The position numbers and the translations under genes are program-made. DNA of 64,000 nt from Strigamia acuminata (taxonomy: Eukaryota > Arthropoda > Chilopoda > Geophilomorpha > Linotaeniidae), in NCBI GenBank assembly GCA_949358305.1, contig OX442321.1, positions 1,426,001-1,490,000 of the forward strand, read 5' to 3'. The notes under the pieces are model-generated. The model was not told the origin of the DNA, ran no database searches, and saw only the letters and a program-made list of their open reading frames with translations. Below are positions 1 to 12,238 of this stretch, piece by piece; position 1 is the first letter of the stretch; every line of letters starts with the position of its first letter.

Positions 1-650
1 GAGTACAAACGCCTCGAGATGACAAGAACAAGAAAACTGCTCATTTACAACATGCTCGCTTCATCTCGATTCACGTGCACACCGATTAACCCCCGCTTTG
101 CTCTTCAAACTTCCATTTCAATCTGCCTGCGTCGTCCTACCCACAAATAACTTTAATCGCTTTCCGTTTTACACTCCATTGACGACAGGGATTATTGTTG
201 CCATGGAAACCGACTTGCGAATCATTCTCTATCACGGCGTTTTCACATATTTTCAAATATTTTAAAATTATTTTTATAAAATTCAAATCCAACGACGTTT
301 TGTTGCTTGCAGCATTACTGCTACACCGCTTTTCAATTTATAACTTCTAAACCAACAATGCTACGCAAAAAATGTCAATTGTAAAGTTGTAGAGCGTCCT
401 TTGTTTAGTACAACGAGATTATCGAAACAATGGAGTCGGCTTTGGTAACCGGCAGGCGGAACGAATCCAATGAGTCGTTTTGTTACCGCAGCACTATTGC
501 TACATAGCAGTAACTTCTTAACCAACAATGCTAGGTGAAAAATGTCAACAGACCTTTGGGAAATGAGGTCAGGTGATACGATCATGTGATCGTAACAATG
601 GTTGCCCCCCCAAGAGGAAAACCACGGCAAAATAACATTATAACATTACG

Positions 651-989
651 TGCGTTCAATTTGCGAAAGGAAAGAAAAATCTTTCCTTTTCTTCCTTTTG
701 CATAAGGAAGACATATTGTTACTTTCCTTTTGCATAAGGAAGACATATTGTTACTTTCCTTTTACATAAGGAAGACATATTGTTACTTTCCTTTTGTTCG
801 TCTTGATTGTTGGTTTGGCTGACAAATGACTAATGCGCAGACCGCAAAAAAAAAACTAAAAGGAAGAAAAGGAACCGGATTGTTCCTTTCGCTACCTTCC
901 TTTCGGAAATTATGACGTTTTTTACGTCACTTCCGGTTTCAAAAGACCGAAAAGAAAAGACTCTTCTTTACTTACGCAAATTGAACGCA
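651..989. mobile_element. Y-family MITE (TGCGTTCAATTTGCG ends) nested in X
   Basis: Inverted ends TGCGTTCAATTTGCGAAAGG.. and ..CGCAAATTGAACGCA. The X element continues on either side (AACATTACG | TTTATAGGTTTC). It contains a 32-bp direct repeat. Related ends occur at 19.16 kb and 52.44 kb. Confidence 0.72.
691..800 (+). repeat. 32-bp tandem repeat, about three copies
   Basis: Unit ACTTTCCTTTTGCATAAGG followed by AAGACATATTGTT, repeated about three times inside the Y element. Confidence 0.85.
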
Positions 990-1062
990 TTTATAGGTTT
1001 CTTATTGTGGGCGAAGCCAAACTGCATTACATCATAATTTTCCAATGGTCTATTGTAAAGTT

Positions 1063-2156
1063 GTAGAGCAAACAATATCGATTTTGGTATCCTGCAGACA
1101 CGATTAAACAATCTTTATATGCGTGCTGATTGATGACAGAATAAGAATGTTGGTATTGGGGAAAGATGCCGCTGCCAGACAAAGATAAACACAAACGTCT
1201 TCTTGAGTTCGTGCTGCGTGGTGTTTCTTTGTTTAGTGATGAAAGAAAGAAAGAAAGAAAGATGTATCAATTGAAAGAGAAGAGGAAAATAAGTGTGCAC
1301 AACATTCCATCAGAGCATAGAAAATAAAGATGAAAATATTGGGCAATCTTGGACTTTCTTTCCCATCTAACTTTAGCTTTCAAATGTCACCACGGCGCTC
1401 TCTAAGCAACGCTGATTACATTTATTTCAACATTGGCCAATCAGTTGCCACAATCATTGTCGTCAATATTGACGATTGTTACGTCAACTGATTCAACCAA
1501 TCCTGCGTGTAATTGCTTTACGGCCAATAAGATTTTAGAAAAATTGCATTGCGATGTCCCAACCTCGAACAATTAAACATAAATTCTTTTTGTGTTAGCC
1601 GAGTGCACATTATGAATTTTATTTAAAAGGTCGGTAGTAGGAACGGCCATACCACAAAACACCGGTTCTCGTCCGATCCCCAAAGTTAAGCAGCATCGGG
1701 TCTGGTTAGTACTAAAGCGATTTTGTCTTGTGTTTGTGGCGCCACCTATAGTCCAAGTTTCAACCAATTGTTCCAGCGAATTAGATCACATGACACAATA
1801 ATTGGCTAATTGAAATAATTGATTAATGGGTGTGTTTTAGAAATGCACCGCTGTGCATCATCATCTAATAGGACAATTTTCCTTCTCGGGTATTCAAGAT
1901 GGCAGGGAACAACCTGAAGTAACAAGCACAATAATCGCTGCAACGATGAAGGAATTCCAATTATTCTCGTATAACTGCCTAATCAAATAATTGCCCCATT
2001 AGGTTGGAATTGAAGGGAAAATCGACTTTAAAGCCGCAGTGCCCAAAGAAAAAGCCAACCAACGCAAGACATAAGGTTTACGCCATAGTTCACACTAGCA
2101 GCAACAATAAGAAAGTAAAAGTAAGAAATACAAGGGCAGTCCCTTTTGCTAAAGAC
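1063..2156. other. No gene; degenerate repeats and 5S shard
   Basis: Intergenic AT-rich sequence with a short GAAA microsatellite (about 1240-1262) and the 5S fragment at 1637-1716. No frame has exon-like features. Confidence 0.5.
1637..1716 (+). pseudogene. 5S rRNA-derived fragment
   Basis: The stretch CGGCCATACCAC, then TCTCGTCCGATCCCCAAAG, TTAAGCAGC and TCGGGTCTGGTTAGTACT follows the 5S rRNA order from its 5' region to the internal promoter. It then breaks off at TACTAAAGCG where TACTTGGATG is expected. It is a truncated 5S pseudogene or the head of a 5S-type SINE. No SINE body like that at 9.2 kb follows. Confidence 0.8.
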
Positions 2157-2470
2157 AGTAGCCGCATTCAAAAACTCTAAAACGTATGCAAAACTCGTTT
2201 CGTGTTTGTACGTGACGTCATTCCCATTGACCCGGGCAACCTGGTATCCATCGCGCGGACCAACTCGAAGGGAGAAAAGCCAGTTGAGGCGTTGACGGCT
2301 GAGTTGAATGCGAACTCGACTTCCGGGAGAAACTTATCTCATTCGCGATGATCTAACTGGTTGATAGACATGGCAATCATCTTTTTAACCTCTTGAAATG
2401 GGAATGACGTCACGAACAAACACGAAACGAGTTTTGCATATGTTTTAGAGTCTTTGAATGCAGCTACTGC
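2157..2470. mobile_element. Foldback-type element with about 70-bp inverted ends
   Basis: The left arm AGTAGCCGCATTCAAAAACT.. with GCAAAACTCGTTTCGTGTTT and GACGTCATTCCCATT is repeated inverted at 2395-2470 (AATGGGAATGACGTCA.., ..GAATGCAGCTACT). The short centre holds GC-richer sequence. No coding capacity. Confidence 0.8.
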
Positions 2471-3342
2471 TGGACTGGCCCGGCGAGCTACTGGGAATTT
2501 CCCGGTGGCCTGTGGCCCAGTGGCCCATAGCGACCCCACCGTATCCTGTCCCTGTGGCCCGACCCATTCAGATTTCCCGGTACTAAATTTGTACCCAGTT
2601 CAGCCCTGGCTAAATATACACAGATTCTGATTGTCATATCCCCTGCTTTTAGCACTCTCCTTGTGCAAGAGAAGACGTCTTTTACGTCATACCCACTGAC
2701 CAAAAAGAACAAAAGGAAAGAAAGTAACAAAAGGTAGTTTTAGCTCACCAGATTGAATGCTCCTACTGTTCTTTTCTTGCTTGCTTCTTGGTGCTACATC
2801 CCCTTAACTTCCTTATTTCTCTCACAATACATATTGCATTAACCTAGCATAACAAGGCCTATGTCCAGATTAGAGGGCAATTTTAGAATAGAATCAAGAA
2901 GTTGACAGAGTCTAAGTAAGCTTGTAATGTGTTTAATCATTCCAGTGCTTGTAAATGATGCAGATGCTTAAGGTCAAAGCATCATCCCTGCAGGTTAAAT
3001 GCAAAATTAGCATAAAGTTTTCCATTTTGCACACATGAGTTATAATGAAGATGGTATAGAGCTCTTTATTTGCACCTTTCTCTATATAAAGCAGCACTGC
3101 ATGCTAATATTTGCCTGTATTGAAAATATAAAGATGACAGGTGTGGAGGAATTGCACAACAGAACACCTGTAAGAAATTACTGTGAAAAAGGGGATTGTG
3201 TCACACTTCATAGAAAAATGATCCGGCCTATTATCCTGATAATTTTTCCTGCACTCCTGGAATTACGACTGAAAATTTTTCAGGACAAGTGGTATCCACT
3301 AACAAAAGTTGGCTCGAGACCTGAAAATTTCTGGCCAATTAA
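2471..3342. other. No gene; GC-rich repeat remnant then unique sequence
   Basis: 2475-2600 is rich in TGGCCC and GGTGGCC units, a probable repeat remnant. 2750-3330 looks like ordinary AT-rich intergenic DNA. A 128-codon open frame crossing 3035-3421 runs into the next element and has no recognisable domain. Confidence 0.4.
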
Positions 3343-3811
3343 CCCTCGGAGGCATAAGGGTAAAATGTGCCGTTCTGGTATAAGCCATTATGGATTTAGG
3401 GACAATTTTCAGGACAGTTAGTTGAAGCGCTGTTCAGGTTTTTTGTAGTTCTTTACTAAATTTATAGAGGGTGCAATATGTTAATGCAATAATAATGAAC
3501 TTTGAACCATCTGGTGGTGGTTTTAAACACTACCAGTAAATGGAAAAAGGCTGTTAACTGAAGCACTCGTAACTAAAGCAGCAAAGCCTGTTTAATAGTT
3601 TTGCTGGAGTTTTAAGGGGCACCAATTTTGCGAGAAGAATAACTAATTAAATAAATGATGAATCAATACAAATTTCACCTGAGATTTACTTTATTATCAG
3701 ATAAACAAAGTCACAAATTTTCAGTGAAAAAAAATGGATAGGAAAAAAATTTTCCTATTCAAGAAAGAGCTTGTCTCTAAATAAATCCGTATAGCCTTAT
3801 GCCTCCAAAGA
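3343..3811. mobile_element. V-family MITE, piggyBac-like ends, TTAA target
   Basis: TTAA (3339-3342) followed by CCCTCGGAGGCATAAGG; the right end CCTTATGCCTCCAAAGA is followed by TTAA (3812-3815). The interior shares GGACAATTTTCAGGA and AAGCAGCAAAGCC with the copies at 47.7 and 56.6 kb. TTAA plus CCCT ends are typical of piggyBac-type elements; assignment is inferred. Confidence 0.72.
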
Positions 3812-3827
3812 TTAAGTATGAGTATAA

Positions 3828-3908
3828 TACCGTATTTCTTTGAGATTCCAAGACACCCTTTGTTTAGAAAAAGAAAAAAGTTTGTCTCAGAATCGAATAA
3901 ATACGGTA
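3828..3908. mobile_element. Tiny inverted-repeat element (TACCGTATTT ends)
   Basis: TACCGTATTTCTTTGAGATTC.. is mirrored by ..GAATCGAATAAATACGGTA over 81 bases, with only a short unpaired centre (GGTGTCTTGG region). Confidence 0.6.
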
Positions 3909-3911
3909 AAT

Positions 3912-6900
3912 AGTGTGACACTTAGCATGGTCATAGTCCCGTAAGTAGAGTGTTTGTCTGGGGATTTAGGTCATGAAAGCCGCAATCTGTCGGACAACTG
4001 TCTTAAGGACCCAACCTCCCTTCACACCTAAAACTGTGAAAACAAAGAAAAAACACAGTTGGAGGTTGATGGCAGACGTTCTTGCCATAGAAACAGTATC
4101 TCAATCAGAAAAAGATGAGAAATCCTTCAGATTCTCAGCAGGACACCTATCCGAGTACTGACCAAACTCAATAACGCTTAAAGGTCAAGTGCGCTGAGTG
4201 GGATTTTACATTTTCTGAAAGCCCGTAATAAAAAACCAATAATCATCGAAAAAAAAATTAAATCGTTGTCATAATTATTTTACAGTAATAATCAATGTCG
4301 CATAAAAAAACCATTTTTAAACTATCACGAAACATTTAAGAAATTGCGAATTTAATTTTGAATCGACAGTAAGTCTGCGCATGTGCATGACCCTATTGGC
4401 CAAGAACCAACAAGTAATGTTATCTTACCAAAAACTCCTCGCGCTAAAATAAACTATCGTTAACGTATTACTTGTGTTGTGCAACATGTTTGCCAATGAC
4501 AGGACAACAAATTGGATTCAGGCACATTGGAGCATTGCCATGTTTGCAAGGCAACTCTAATTCCTTTCTTTATTCATTCATTGCTGAATAAATATTTAGG
4601 AACATAAGTTTCATTGCAAGACAGTGACAGAAGTGATAAATGAATCCTCTACACTGATATCCTTTACCAGGACTGATCACATGCTTGCCAGATAGTAATC
4701 CTTTCCATTCATTTGCCCAAAGTCTGCCTGTCACCTATTCCTTCTTATCCTTAACAAAAAAAAACCTAGTAGTGTGCTTGTATTGACCCACTTCATTTCC
4801 ACTTCTCCACATGAGAAGCTGACATTCTAATCAACTGGTGGAGGAAATGGTGGGAAATGCAGTCTTACAAACACAAAGTGAGAAAATAAACACTGCAAGA
4901 AAATATTGAATTTCCAGCACATTCATTTGTAGGAAGTTTTCATCTAATTTGATATTCTCTCCCAACAAATTCAAACTGAAATTGGATGCATTTCCAATCA
5001 CAAAATCACCTCTCAGGTATCATTTTCTCTCATTACTTGAAATTGACTCAATTAATTGGCTTTAAGCATGGGACATCAAGCCAGAATAGACTCTTGCAAT
5101 TGCTTTAGTGCAAAGTGAATTTTCCAGAGAGAAACTGAAATCCAATCTGAGCAAATCTCACAACTTAGCTGGATACATGTGCCCTCCTTTCCCCCACTGC
5201 CTCAAATAAACGCCGGGGCACTTATTAATGCTGAAAATTAAGTGTTACCAACAACTTAAATGTTTTCCTCTTCTGTTTCTGTTGACATTCCTTGAATTTA
5301 ACCATGGAGAACAAATGCCTGTTGATATTAAAGCAACAATTCTAACTCTGATTGAAAAAAAACACAAAGCCCTTAAAGCCTGCCTTAAAAATCCATTTTT
5401 AATCTCATAAGTCCTCTTAAGTACTTGCAAGTTGCTGATATTCCCTCTTGTGCAATTTTTTTTCCTCATCTTCTGAGCAGTAAAATCCTTTTATATAGAT
5501 TGAATCAAAAAATTAAAAAAGAAGAAAGGAAAGAAAACCTTACATCCTTACATCAGAGAACAAAAAAAAAAAATTGCACAGAATAAATGTTGAAACAGTA
5601 GACATATATCGAAAAACCAGCATTACTTTTTGCTGCATATAATAAGATAAGACCAAATTCTGCATTTTAAAACCCCCGCAGAGCATCTACGCAATCTCAA
5701 TAGTCAACATTAAAACGCACAAGAATACAGACCAAACATTGCAATGCAAATAAACCCGTTTGCAACATACAAATACAGCATTGTTTGATGGAACTGATAA
5801 ATTTATCGTTGGCTTAAAATTTTCTGTATGCATCTTCAAAGCGATGGTTGAAGACCACATGACTACATGTAAAAAGCCAAGTTTTTGGAATAAGGCTTTT
5901 ATATTGGTGCTTCAAATCGCCGCCAGAGTGCGCGGCCGTGCCAAAAACGATTTAAAAAAGAACTTTTTCTTTACAATATTAACAAACAAAATATACGGGC
6001 AGATAGGAATTTTTATTTGAACCAGGATTAGCCTAGTTTCACAATGTATTAAACAATTTATAATTAAAAACGAAGCAGATTTATAGTTGACCCTGACAAA
6101 CCTCCCTTCACAAATCCATTATAGTTTCAGTCGCGTACAGATGGCACTAGCAACACCGAAAGTGATCACAAATTATATTCTGCATGTAAACACAACAATT
6201 TGATTTTGTCACCACTCGAATTATTTGGTGCATGGTTTATCCTAACCAAGTAGTTTCAGCCGAAATAAAATGCGCACCTCTTTCATTGTGACCGTTTGGC
6301 CACCCTAGTGGCCTACGTCACTCCACACACCGCCTGGTGACCCCAAGCCTAACAGCACTCCACACAGTGAGATGGGAGACCCCAACCCCTAGCAACGATT
6401 AAAGGCCAAAACCCAACAATCTGGAGTCTCTGTCTCGTTTATGTGACGTATGCATCCCTCCCATGCTGTAATTCCCCATACTGCGCGGGTAAGACCATAT
6501 CCAGTCACATGATAATTAATAAAATAATTTTAATGACATTAATGGCGCTTTTAAACCATAGGCCTTTCGATCAAACGATCATCTTCAGTGGTCAAAAGGT
6601 CAAAACACATTATTATTTCTCACTTTGTTGCTTTTCAAAGCAGGAAATGGCCTCCATTGGAGAAAAGAACTCCACATAAGCTTAATACACTTGGGCCTTG
6701 GTGTAATCAATTTTTAGTAAATCCTCAGACCCAGATCATTGTGGTACCAAAGGTCAACCGATGTGCAGACTTGTTTGCAGAAAAAAGTCACTTTTTGACC
6801 CGCTTTACCACTTTTACGACAGACATTTTGAATTGGTGTTAGGGCAAGCAAACAGTAAGAGCTGATAAGTGGTTATTGATGTATTTTTTGATAACTTTCA

Positions 6901-7620
6901 AGTTTTGAGCTTTATGGCCCCATTTCTATTTTTCTGACACTTGATTGGCATTTTGAGTGGATTTTATGTCAGCTGCTATAAAAAAAACACCAAACTTAAG
7001 ATCCTAATGACTTCTTTTGTCATTTCTTTTCTCTCATGAGACCAAAAAGAACAATCAAGAAACATAATTAGTCATTTTCATCCAGATAGAATTCCTGTTC
7101 CTTTATTAGCATTGCAAATGAACCCTTCATGTTTACTGACATTAAAATGTAACTGTAATAAGTTGCTCATGTAGAAGTAAAAATAAACAAAAATAATTAA
7201 TACTAAATTATTAAAGCTAGGTGCAACAGCTGGCTCAAACTGTAATGATGGCATTGTGTTAACCTCAAAAGGCTGGATCACTTACATTTAAATGTAATCA
7301 CTGGTGCAACTCCCATGTTTTTATTGAAATTTCTTTGAAGCGCAACCACAACAAACATTTCCGTTCTGCAATTTTATTTTACGTGCAGAAATTAATTTTT
7401 AATAATTCAGATATGTTTTAATTTATTTTATCCAGTTGCCACAGCAACAGCATGTCTGTAGCAGACAAGTTGTAAATTAAAACATTCAAAAATACCATGA
7501 AGAAAAAAAACAACTTGATTTATTGCACACGTGCCAATTAAACGACTGCAACGTTATTTTTGCCGACTTATTGCACAAAATAGGAATTGATTAAGAGAAA
7601 ATTCCTGTACGGCAAATTTT
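3912..7620. other. No supported gene
   Basis: AT-rich sequence with small open frames on both strands that look random. 5740-6250 has scattered GCATGTAAAC and GTGATCACAAATTAT motifs shared with 53.3-53.6 kb, so a decayed MITE is likely there. Nothing resembles a spliced coding exon. Confidence 0.4.
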
Positions 7621-7624
7621 TTGA

Positions 7625-7925
7625 ACCTGATGTTTAGAAAGTCTAATAAAACGGTTCTGTCTGTCTGTCCGTCCGTCTGTTCGCATCAATTCCGCCAAAA
7701 CGAAAGCAGCTAGAGCCAAACGGGCAACTGCAATAAACTCAGCATACATTCAATAAGTTCCTAAGGTATTTTCATATTTCTCCGACCTCCGGTTTAATAG
7801 AAAAAACTGGTTTTATTAGACTTTTAGCCTTTACTGCTACCGGAAATGACGTATTATATTTCTTAGATTTGCCGCTAGGGGTTTAAAAGTCTAATATGTA
7901 ATGCTTCCATGCATTAGATATTTAC
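7625..7925. mobile_element. P-family element, copy 1
   Basis: It begins GATGTTTAGAAAGTCTAATAA, passes a GTCTGTCTGTCCGTCCG tract and CCGGAAATGACGT, and ends GGGTTTAAAAGTCTAATATG then TAATGC. The same blocks occur at 49.8-50.5 and 54.0-54.2 kb. Its right end preserves the uninterrupted form of the site where a TTA-target MITE entered copy 2. Confidence 0.68.
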
Positions 7926-9206
7926 TTGTTATTTAACTTGACATGAATGTTTGTGTGTTTCAACGTCTGGTTTTGGTAATTTGTCCAAAAATGTCGGTAA
8001 ATTGACAAAAACAAATTAAAAAAGATTGGAAAGTAGACTTTTCTGGTGCAATTTATCGTCTTAAAATTAAATGTAGTTAAAAGGGAGAAAAAGATAAATT
8101 ACGGCAAAAGTTACGCTAACCGAAGCGTCATTGGCAAATCCCCAGCCTGCAAGCTTTGAAATTTTACCTGCTTCCTTGTGTTACCACCATAAGTCTCATG
8201 TGTCAAAACAACTTGGCTAGACACTGATCCGTCCTGTCGCTGGCACCACTCTGATAACGTCATCATTGACAACTGCCCCAATGCCAAAATGTTCCTACGC
8301 TATACTGGCAACTAATCGGCATGGCAGGATATTAATGTTTCAACCCCTGGAAACTAACAATCCCCTTTTCCCTTCTTTAATTGCCCTTGAAGAAGCCTGA
8401 CATAAACCATTCGGTGCATTCAAAGCTCAAGCCGTAAAGGATTTAATTTGATTTCGTGGACTCTTCGACGGTAGTAAAATGAGCATTCTTTAATATGCAA
8501 CATAAGGTTTTATGATGAAGACATACAGGAAATTGTAAAAGAATAAGCCCGAGACGTGATGATATTCGAACCTCTAACTTTCGTTCATGATTAATGAAAA
8601 CATTCTTGGCAACTGCTTTAACAGCCAGCAAATGACTAGTTAAGTCGTAAAGCTTAGTTCTTTTATTAATTGAAATAAATTTGTGGGTTTAAAGCCATAA
8701 ATTGTTTTATTCGCACCGACAAAAACACGCGATAACTTCCAAGTTCCACGGCTGCTTCAGTGATCAGGCTTTTTCTCCAAAACACGACACTTAAAAAATT
8801 AAATGCAACAAAAGTTAGTAGGAAATATCCAATGGCAAACAAGAATTTGGCCATGTAAGCATTGACCTTCAGGATTTCCATTAAACATCCAATAGAAACT
8901 TAAATGACAATAGATTGATGGATTACATTCAAAACCCACAACCACAAACTTTATTTCAATGAAAATATCCTCATGTTCTTTAACATTTCAAGTCTTCAGT
9001 CATCACTGGTAAATCTACCAAATTTCATAATTCCTGCAGACAGACTGAAATTTCAAAAATCAATACACATCTGCACGCAAGCAAGCAAGAAACCAATCTT
9101 GTTATTCACACGATGCAAAAATGTATTTATGGTATCAGAAAATCAAAACCAATCACCAACTCACACTCTTCAAGCAGCTAGTAATGGCTCAAGATTCTGA
9201 TCACCT
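7926..9206. other. No supported gene
   Basis: Short open frames on both strands around 8.4-9.2 kb have no recognisable domain, no good splice context and AT-driven composition. Confidence 0.4.
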
Positions 9207-9460
9207 GTTTCCGTTAGAACGCAAAAGTTTTGCAGCATTAGGCCTGGTCAATACTTGGATGAGTGACCGGCTAGGGAATCTCAGTTTTTTGTCTGACTAA
9301 GTTACTGTTTCTAAGACAAGAACATCTGCCACCCATCTCCAACTAGGCTTAAAGTGGTTTTCCCAGTCTCAGTGCAAATGCAAGGTTGGATCCTTAAGAA
9401 AGTCATCGCACTGATCACAGCTTGCAAGGCCTAAAATCCTCGCACAAGTATTCTCCGACA
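9207..9460 (+). mobile_element. 5S rRNA-derived SINE, copy A
   Basis: The head (9211-9282) resembles the 3' part of 5S rRNA: GCAGCATTAGGCCTGGTCA, ATACTTGGATGAGTGACCGG, CTAGGGAATC. A non-5S body follows, with GAACATCTGCCACC, GTGGTTTTCCCAGTCTCAG and GCAAATGCAAGGTTGG. The same body occurs at 44.7 kb behind another 5S-like head, so head plus body is a repeated unit. 5S-headed SINEs (SINE3 type) are an established class; membership here is inferred. An F2-type MITE abuts its 3' end. Confidence 0.78.
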
Positions 9461-9768
9461 TAACGTTGACCTAATTCCAGCCGTATCACTCGTGAAGTGG
9501 CACAAAAAAGTAGCCAATAACACCAGAATTGTAATCTAACTAGGCAAAACAACCAATAAAAAACTAAACCTTTGTTTACCTGCCAGAAGAAACCAACAAA
9601 CTATGCTAACATTGTTTGAATAATTAAAAGGGAAAAGCTTATTTTAGCAAATTAAATAAACATTTTATTACCAAATAAATAAAATCCATCATTCTAATCA
9701 CTTTTTCCACTAAAGTTCATTGAAAAAAACCAGAACTACTTTTCCGCGAAGGACAATGTTATATCGGT
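9461..9768. mobile_element. F2-family MITE, copy at the SINE A 3' end
   Basis: Left end CCGACATAACGTTGACC and right end GGACAATGTTATATCGG are degenerate forms of the F2 ends. The interior matches the 44.4 kb copy closely (AACACCAGAATTGTAATCTA, AACATTTTATTACCAAATAA). The terminal TACTCTG is eroded. Confidence 0.72.
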
Positions 9769-10381
9769 AACAATCTTCTTTTCTTCCAAAAAGTTCAAAC
9801 TTGTGAATTTGCTGGAGTCTATTTTTCATCTTTCTTTGTACTTTTGCTTTTCAACTCTGTATAGTGCAAACCATCTGCAGATAAAGTGTGAATCATTATT
9901 TAGGTTGTTTGGGTTACAGCACAATGATATGTGCCCCTAAACTCACTCTTTTCATGGCTTGCAAATTTTATTGCTGTTATAGTCTTGCAATGCACTTTTG
10001 GTTTCCTTGCCTTGAGCATAGAGTTCCTGCTCTTAAAAGTACAAGATCCCTTTCCACGATAACATCAACTTTATATTTTGTAATCTTGTGTTGGCAAATC
10101 TGATAAAAGCCACCCACATTAGCCCAGGGGCCCAAAAATGCAACAACCACCACTGCTTACTACATTTAAAATCAACAGCCTGAGGATGTAAAAAATCACA
10201 TGAAAAAGCTAAGTTGTTTATAAAACAAACATGAATTTGTGAGTCTCGAAAACCTTATCTTATTTCATTCGCATAGAATAGTTCATAAATCAAACAAAGT
10301 CAATAGAAAACGTCATGGTCTATTTGAAATCCAAGAAATCCAGAAATACCTTCACTGTACTACCTTCACATACCTAGTGAT
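9769..10381. other. No supported gene
   Basis: AT-rich DNA up to the 18S shard. Open frames at 9888-10103 and 10239-10523 have no homologous look; the second runs straight through the 18S fragment and is therefore accidental. Confidence 0.45.
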
Positions 10382-10450
10382 AGAAATGAAATTCTTGGAT
10401 CGTCGAAAGACGAAATACAGCGAAAGCATTTACCAAGAACATTTTCTTGA
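10382..10450 (+). pseudogene. 18S rRNA fragment
   Basis: GAAATTCTTGGATCGTCG, AAAGACGAAATACAGCGAAAG and CATTTACCAAGAAC follow, in order, the highly conserved 18S rRNA segment GTGAAATTCTTGGATCG..GACG..CAGCGAAAGCATTTGCCAAGAA. Only about 68 bases match; neither flank continues as 18S. A handful of substitutions mark it as a dead copy. Confidence 0.88.
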
Positions 10451-10544
10451 TACGCTCTTCAAAGTTTTAGCGTATCTTATGCAGTTTTTGCAGCTTTTAA
10501 GAACTGCTTCAATAGACCATTGAAAAGTTATGACATAATGCAGT

Positions 10545-10795
10545 TTGGCTTCCAAATTATGTGCTTTCCAGACAAAACAACCAATAAACAGAACAAACAT
10601 GAGTTTTACATTTATATGTGCATAAAACTATATTTCGTAAATGGAAATAACATTTTTTAATAAGAAAAATCAAAATTATATTAACTTACATGGTCATAAC
10701 AATCATCAAAATAAATAAAAATCAAAACTACTTCTCCTAGTGATAGTATACAGTCTGGAGTTAGTAGTAATGAGGCTCAACCAATGGAATTTGGG
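10545..10795. mobile_element. F1-family MITE fragment
   Basis: Contains AACAAACATGAGTTTTACAT, AACTACTTCTCCTAGTGATA and GTATACAGTCTGGAGTTAG in the order of the intact F1 copy at 62.1-62.3 kb. The terminal TACTCT segment is missing on both sides. Confidence 0.65.
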
Positions 10796-11122
10796 GGCCT
10801 TTTTGAGTTCAACAAGAGTATAGATCTTGGCTTATTGCAGGTTATTTTCAGCTTTTGGTTGCCACTTGATCTATCCGAGCCTAGCAACACCATTTTTAGT
10901 TTTGTATATAAAAACCAAAACATACAGCAACAACATCTTCAAAAACCATGCCGACCAGTCATTGCTAATTTGTTTTATTGCAGTTTTGGATTTAAACCAC
11001 GATTTATGGTTGTTGATTGCAAGTGTTATAAGCAGGTTGCTACAGTTTGCGCCCGCTATCTTGATAATAAACTGTTCTGTTTTGCAGAATTAGTAAGCAG
11101 CCAGTTAAGGAAATTAACATAG

Positions 11123-12238
11123 GTGTTGTTTATACAAAAATTACGTAGGGGGGCACTGTACGTATTAAACAATAACAATAGACCAGTAAAGTTCAAAACA
11201 TCCCGACAAAAGCAATAATATTTTGCTTCTACGCTGTAAATTACAAATTTTGCTAGTAATTATAAAGCAAAATTAAAATTATACTAGGCAAATAAATGTT
11301 GTTAACTTATAGCTCGTCTAATTTTTAAATAAATAAATAATACCTTTAAAGAAAAAACACCAGGGATATGACCAGCCATAAGTTACCGGTAACAACATTT
11401 ATTTGCAAATGTTGCATAATTCCTTTTGATAATAAGTTTACAGTTGTTTATTTACTTTAGCATTTTAGCATAGCTTAATATTAGGCTCGACACTGCTAAA
11501 TAACAACTGGAATTAGGAAATCAACTGCGCAGAATGGGATGTGCCGCATGAAATTAGCATCAAGATACCGGTCGCAGACTGTAGTCATTGCCTTCAACGC
11601 CAAAAACATTAATATTACAGCAGATAGCACCATATATTAAAAACTTATTAAACAAAATAATTGTTCCGGTATAAATAAAAGTCAAGTGTAAAAGAATAAA
11701 GCGACTAAAACGCCTTGGCATTTAACCTTAATTAAAACCCATCAGCAATTTAAAGCTGTTATTAAAACTTCCATTTCACAATTCACCACACACATAATTT
11801 CAAAATCATTACTATCCAACCGAGCTTTCAAACACATAACCTGCGACTTTCAATTTTTAAATTAAGGTCGTCTAAGAAATGGGGGACATAAGAATAGCTA
11901 CGGCCGCTGCCTTCTTACCGGATTTTCCGTCACTGCCTGCTAAATCCCCATCACCCAATTGAATTTGTTGTACACATTGAGAATATTTTCTTCTAAAATT
12001 CCTTTGGACCCCAAAATCAATGTTTAAGGACACTTTTGGAAGTGTGACTATTGCAGATAATACAAATGCAAACATCCAACCCCAAAAGGGACCGTCCCAA
12101 ACATGGATGACCTGGACACGTATCCCCATGTTCAGTGCGTTTTGCCACCGATGGCGCCACATAATATACAGCCTCATTGTATTCTGGGATGACAAAAGGT
12201 AACAAACATGCTTAGTGGGCAAGCAATGCAGAAAAGTA
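11123..12238. other. No gene; S-family remnant at 11460-11610
   Basis: 11460-11610 carries TAATATTAGGCTCGACACTG, GCGCAGAATGGGATGTG and TTAGCATCAAGATACCGG, the right half of an S-family element. The rest is AT-rich. Overlapping frames at 11872-12222 on both strands look incidental. Confidence 0.5.

Larger units (their letters stand above)
549..1062. mobile_element. X-family MITE, interrupted
   Basis: It runs from CAGACCTTTGGG to CCAATGGTCTA, with GGTGATACGATCATGTGATC and AAACTGCATTACATCATAA inside. Both inner blocks recur in the uninterrupted copy at 26964-27128. A paralogous empty site lies just upstream: ATGTCAATTGTAAAGTTG at about 373-391. A second element (651-989) splits this copy. Confidence 0.68.

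Noticed and set aside
1637-1716. A functional 5S rRNA gene
   Set aside because: The 3' third is missing and the internal promoter region is altered.
3035-3421. A 128-codon plus-strand frame
   Set aside because: Its end runs into a V-family MITE and no domain is visible.
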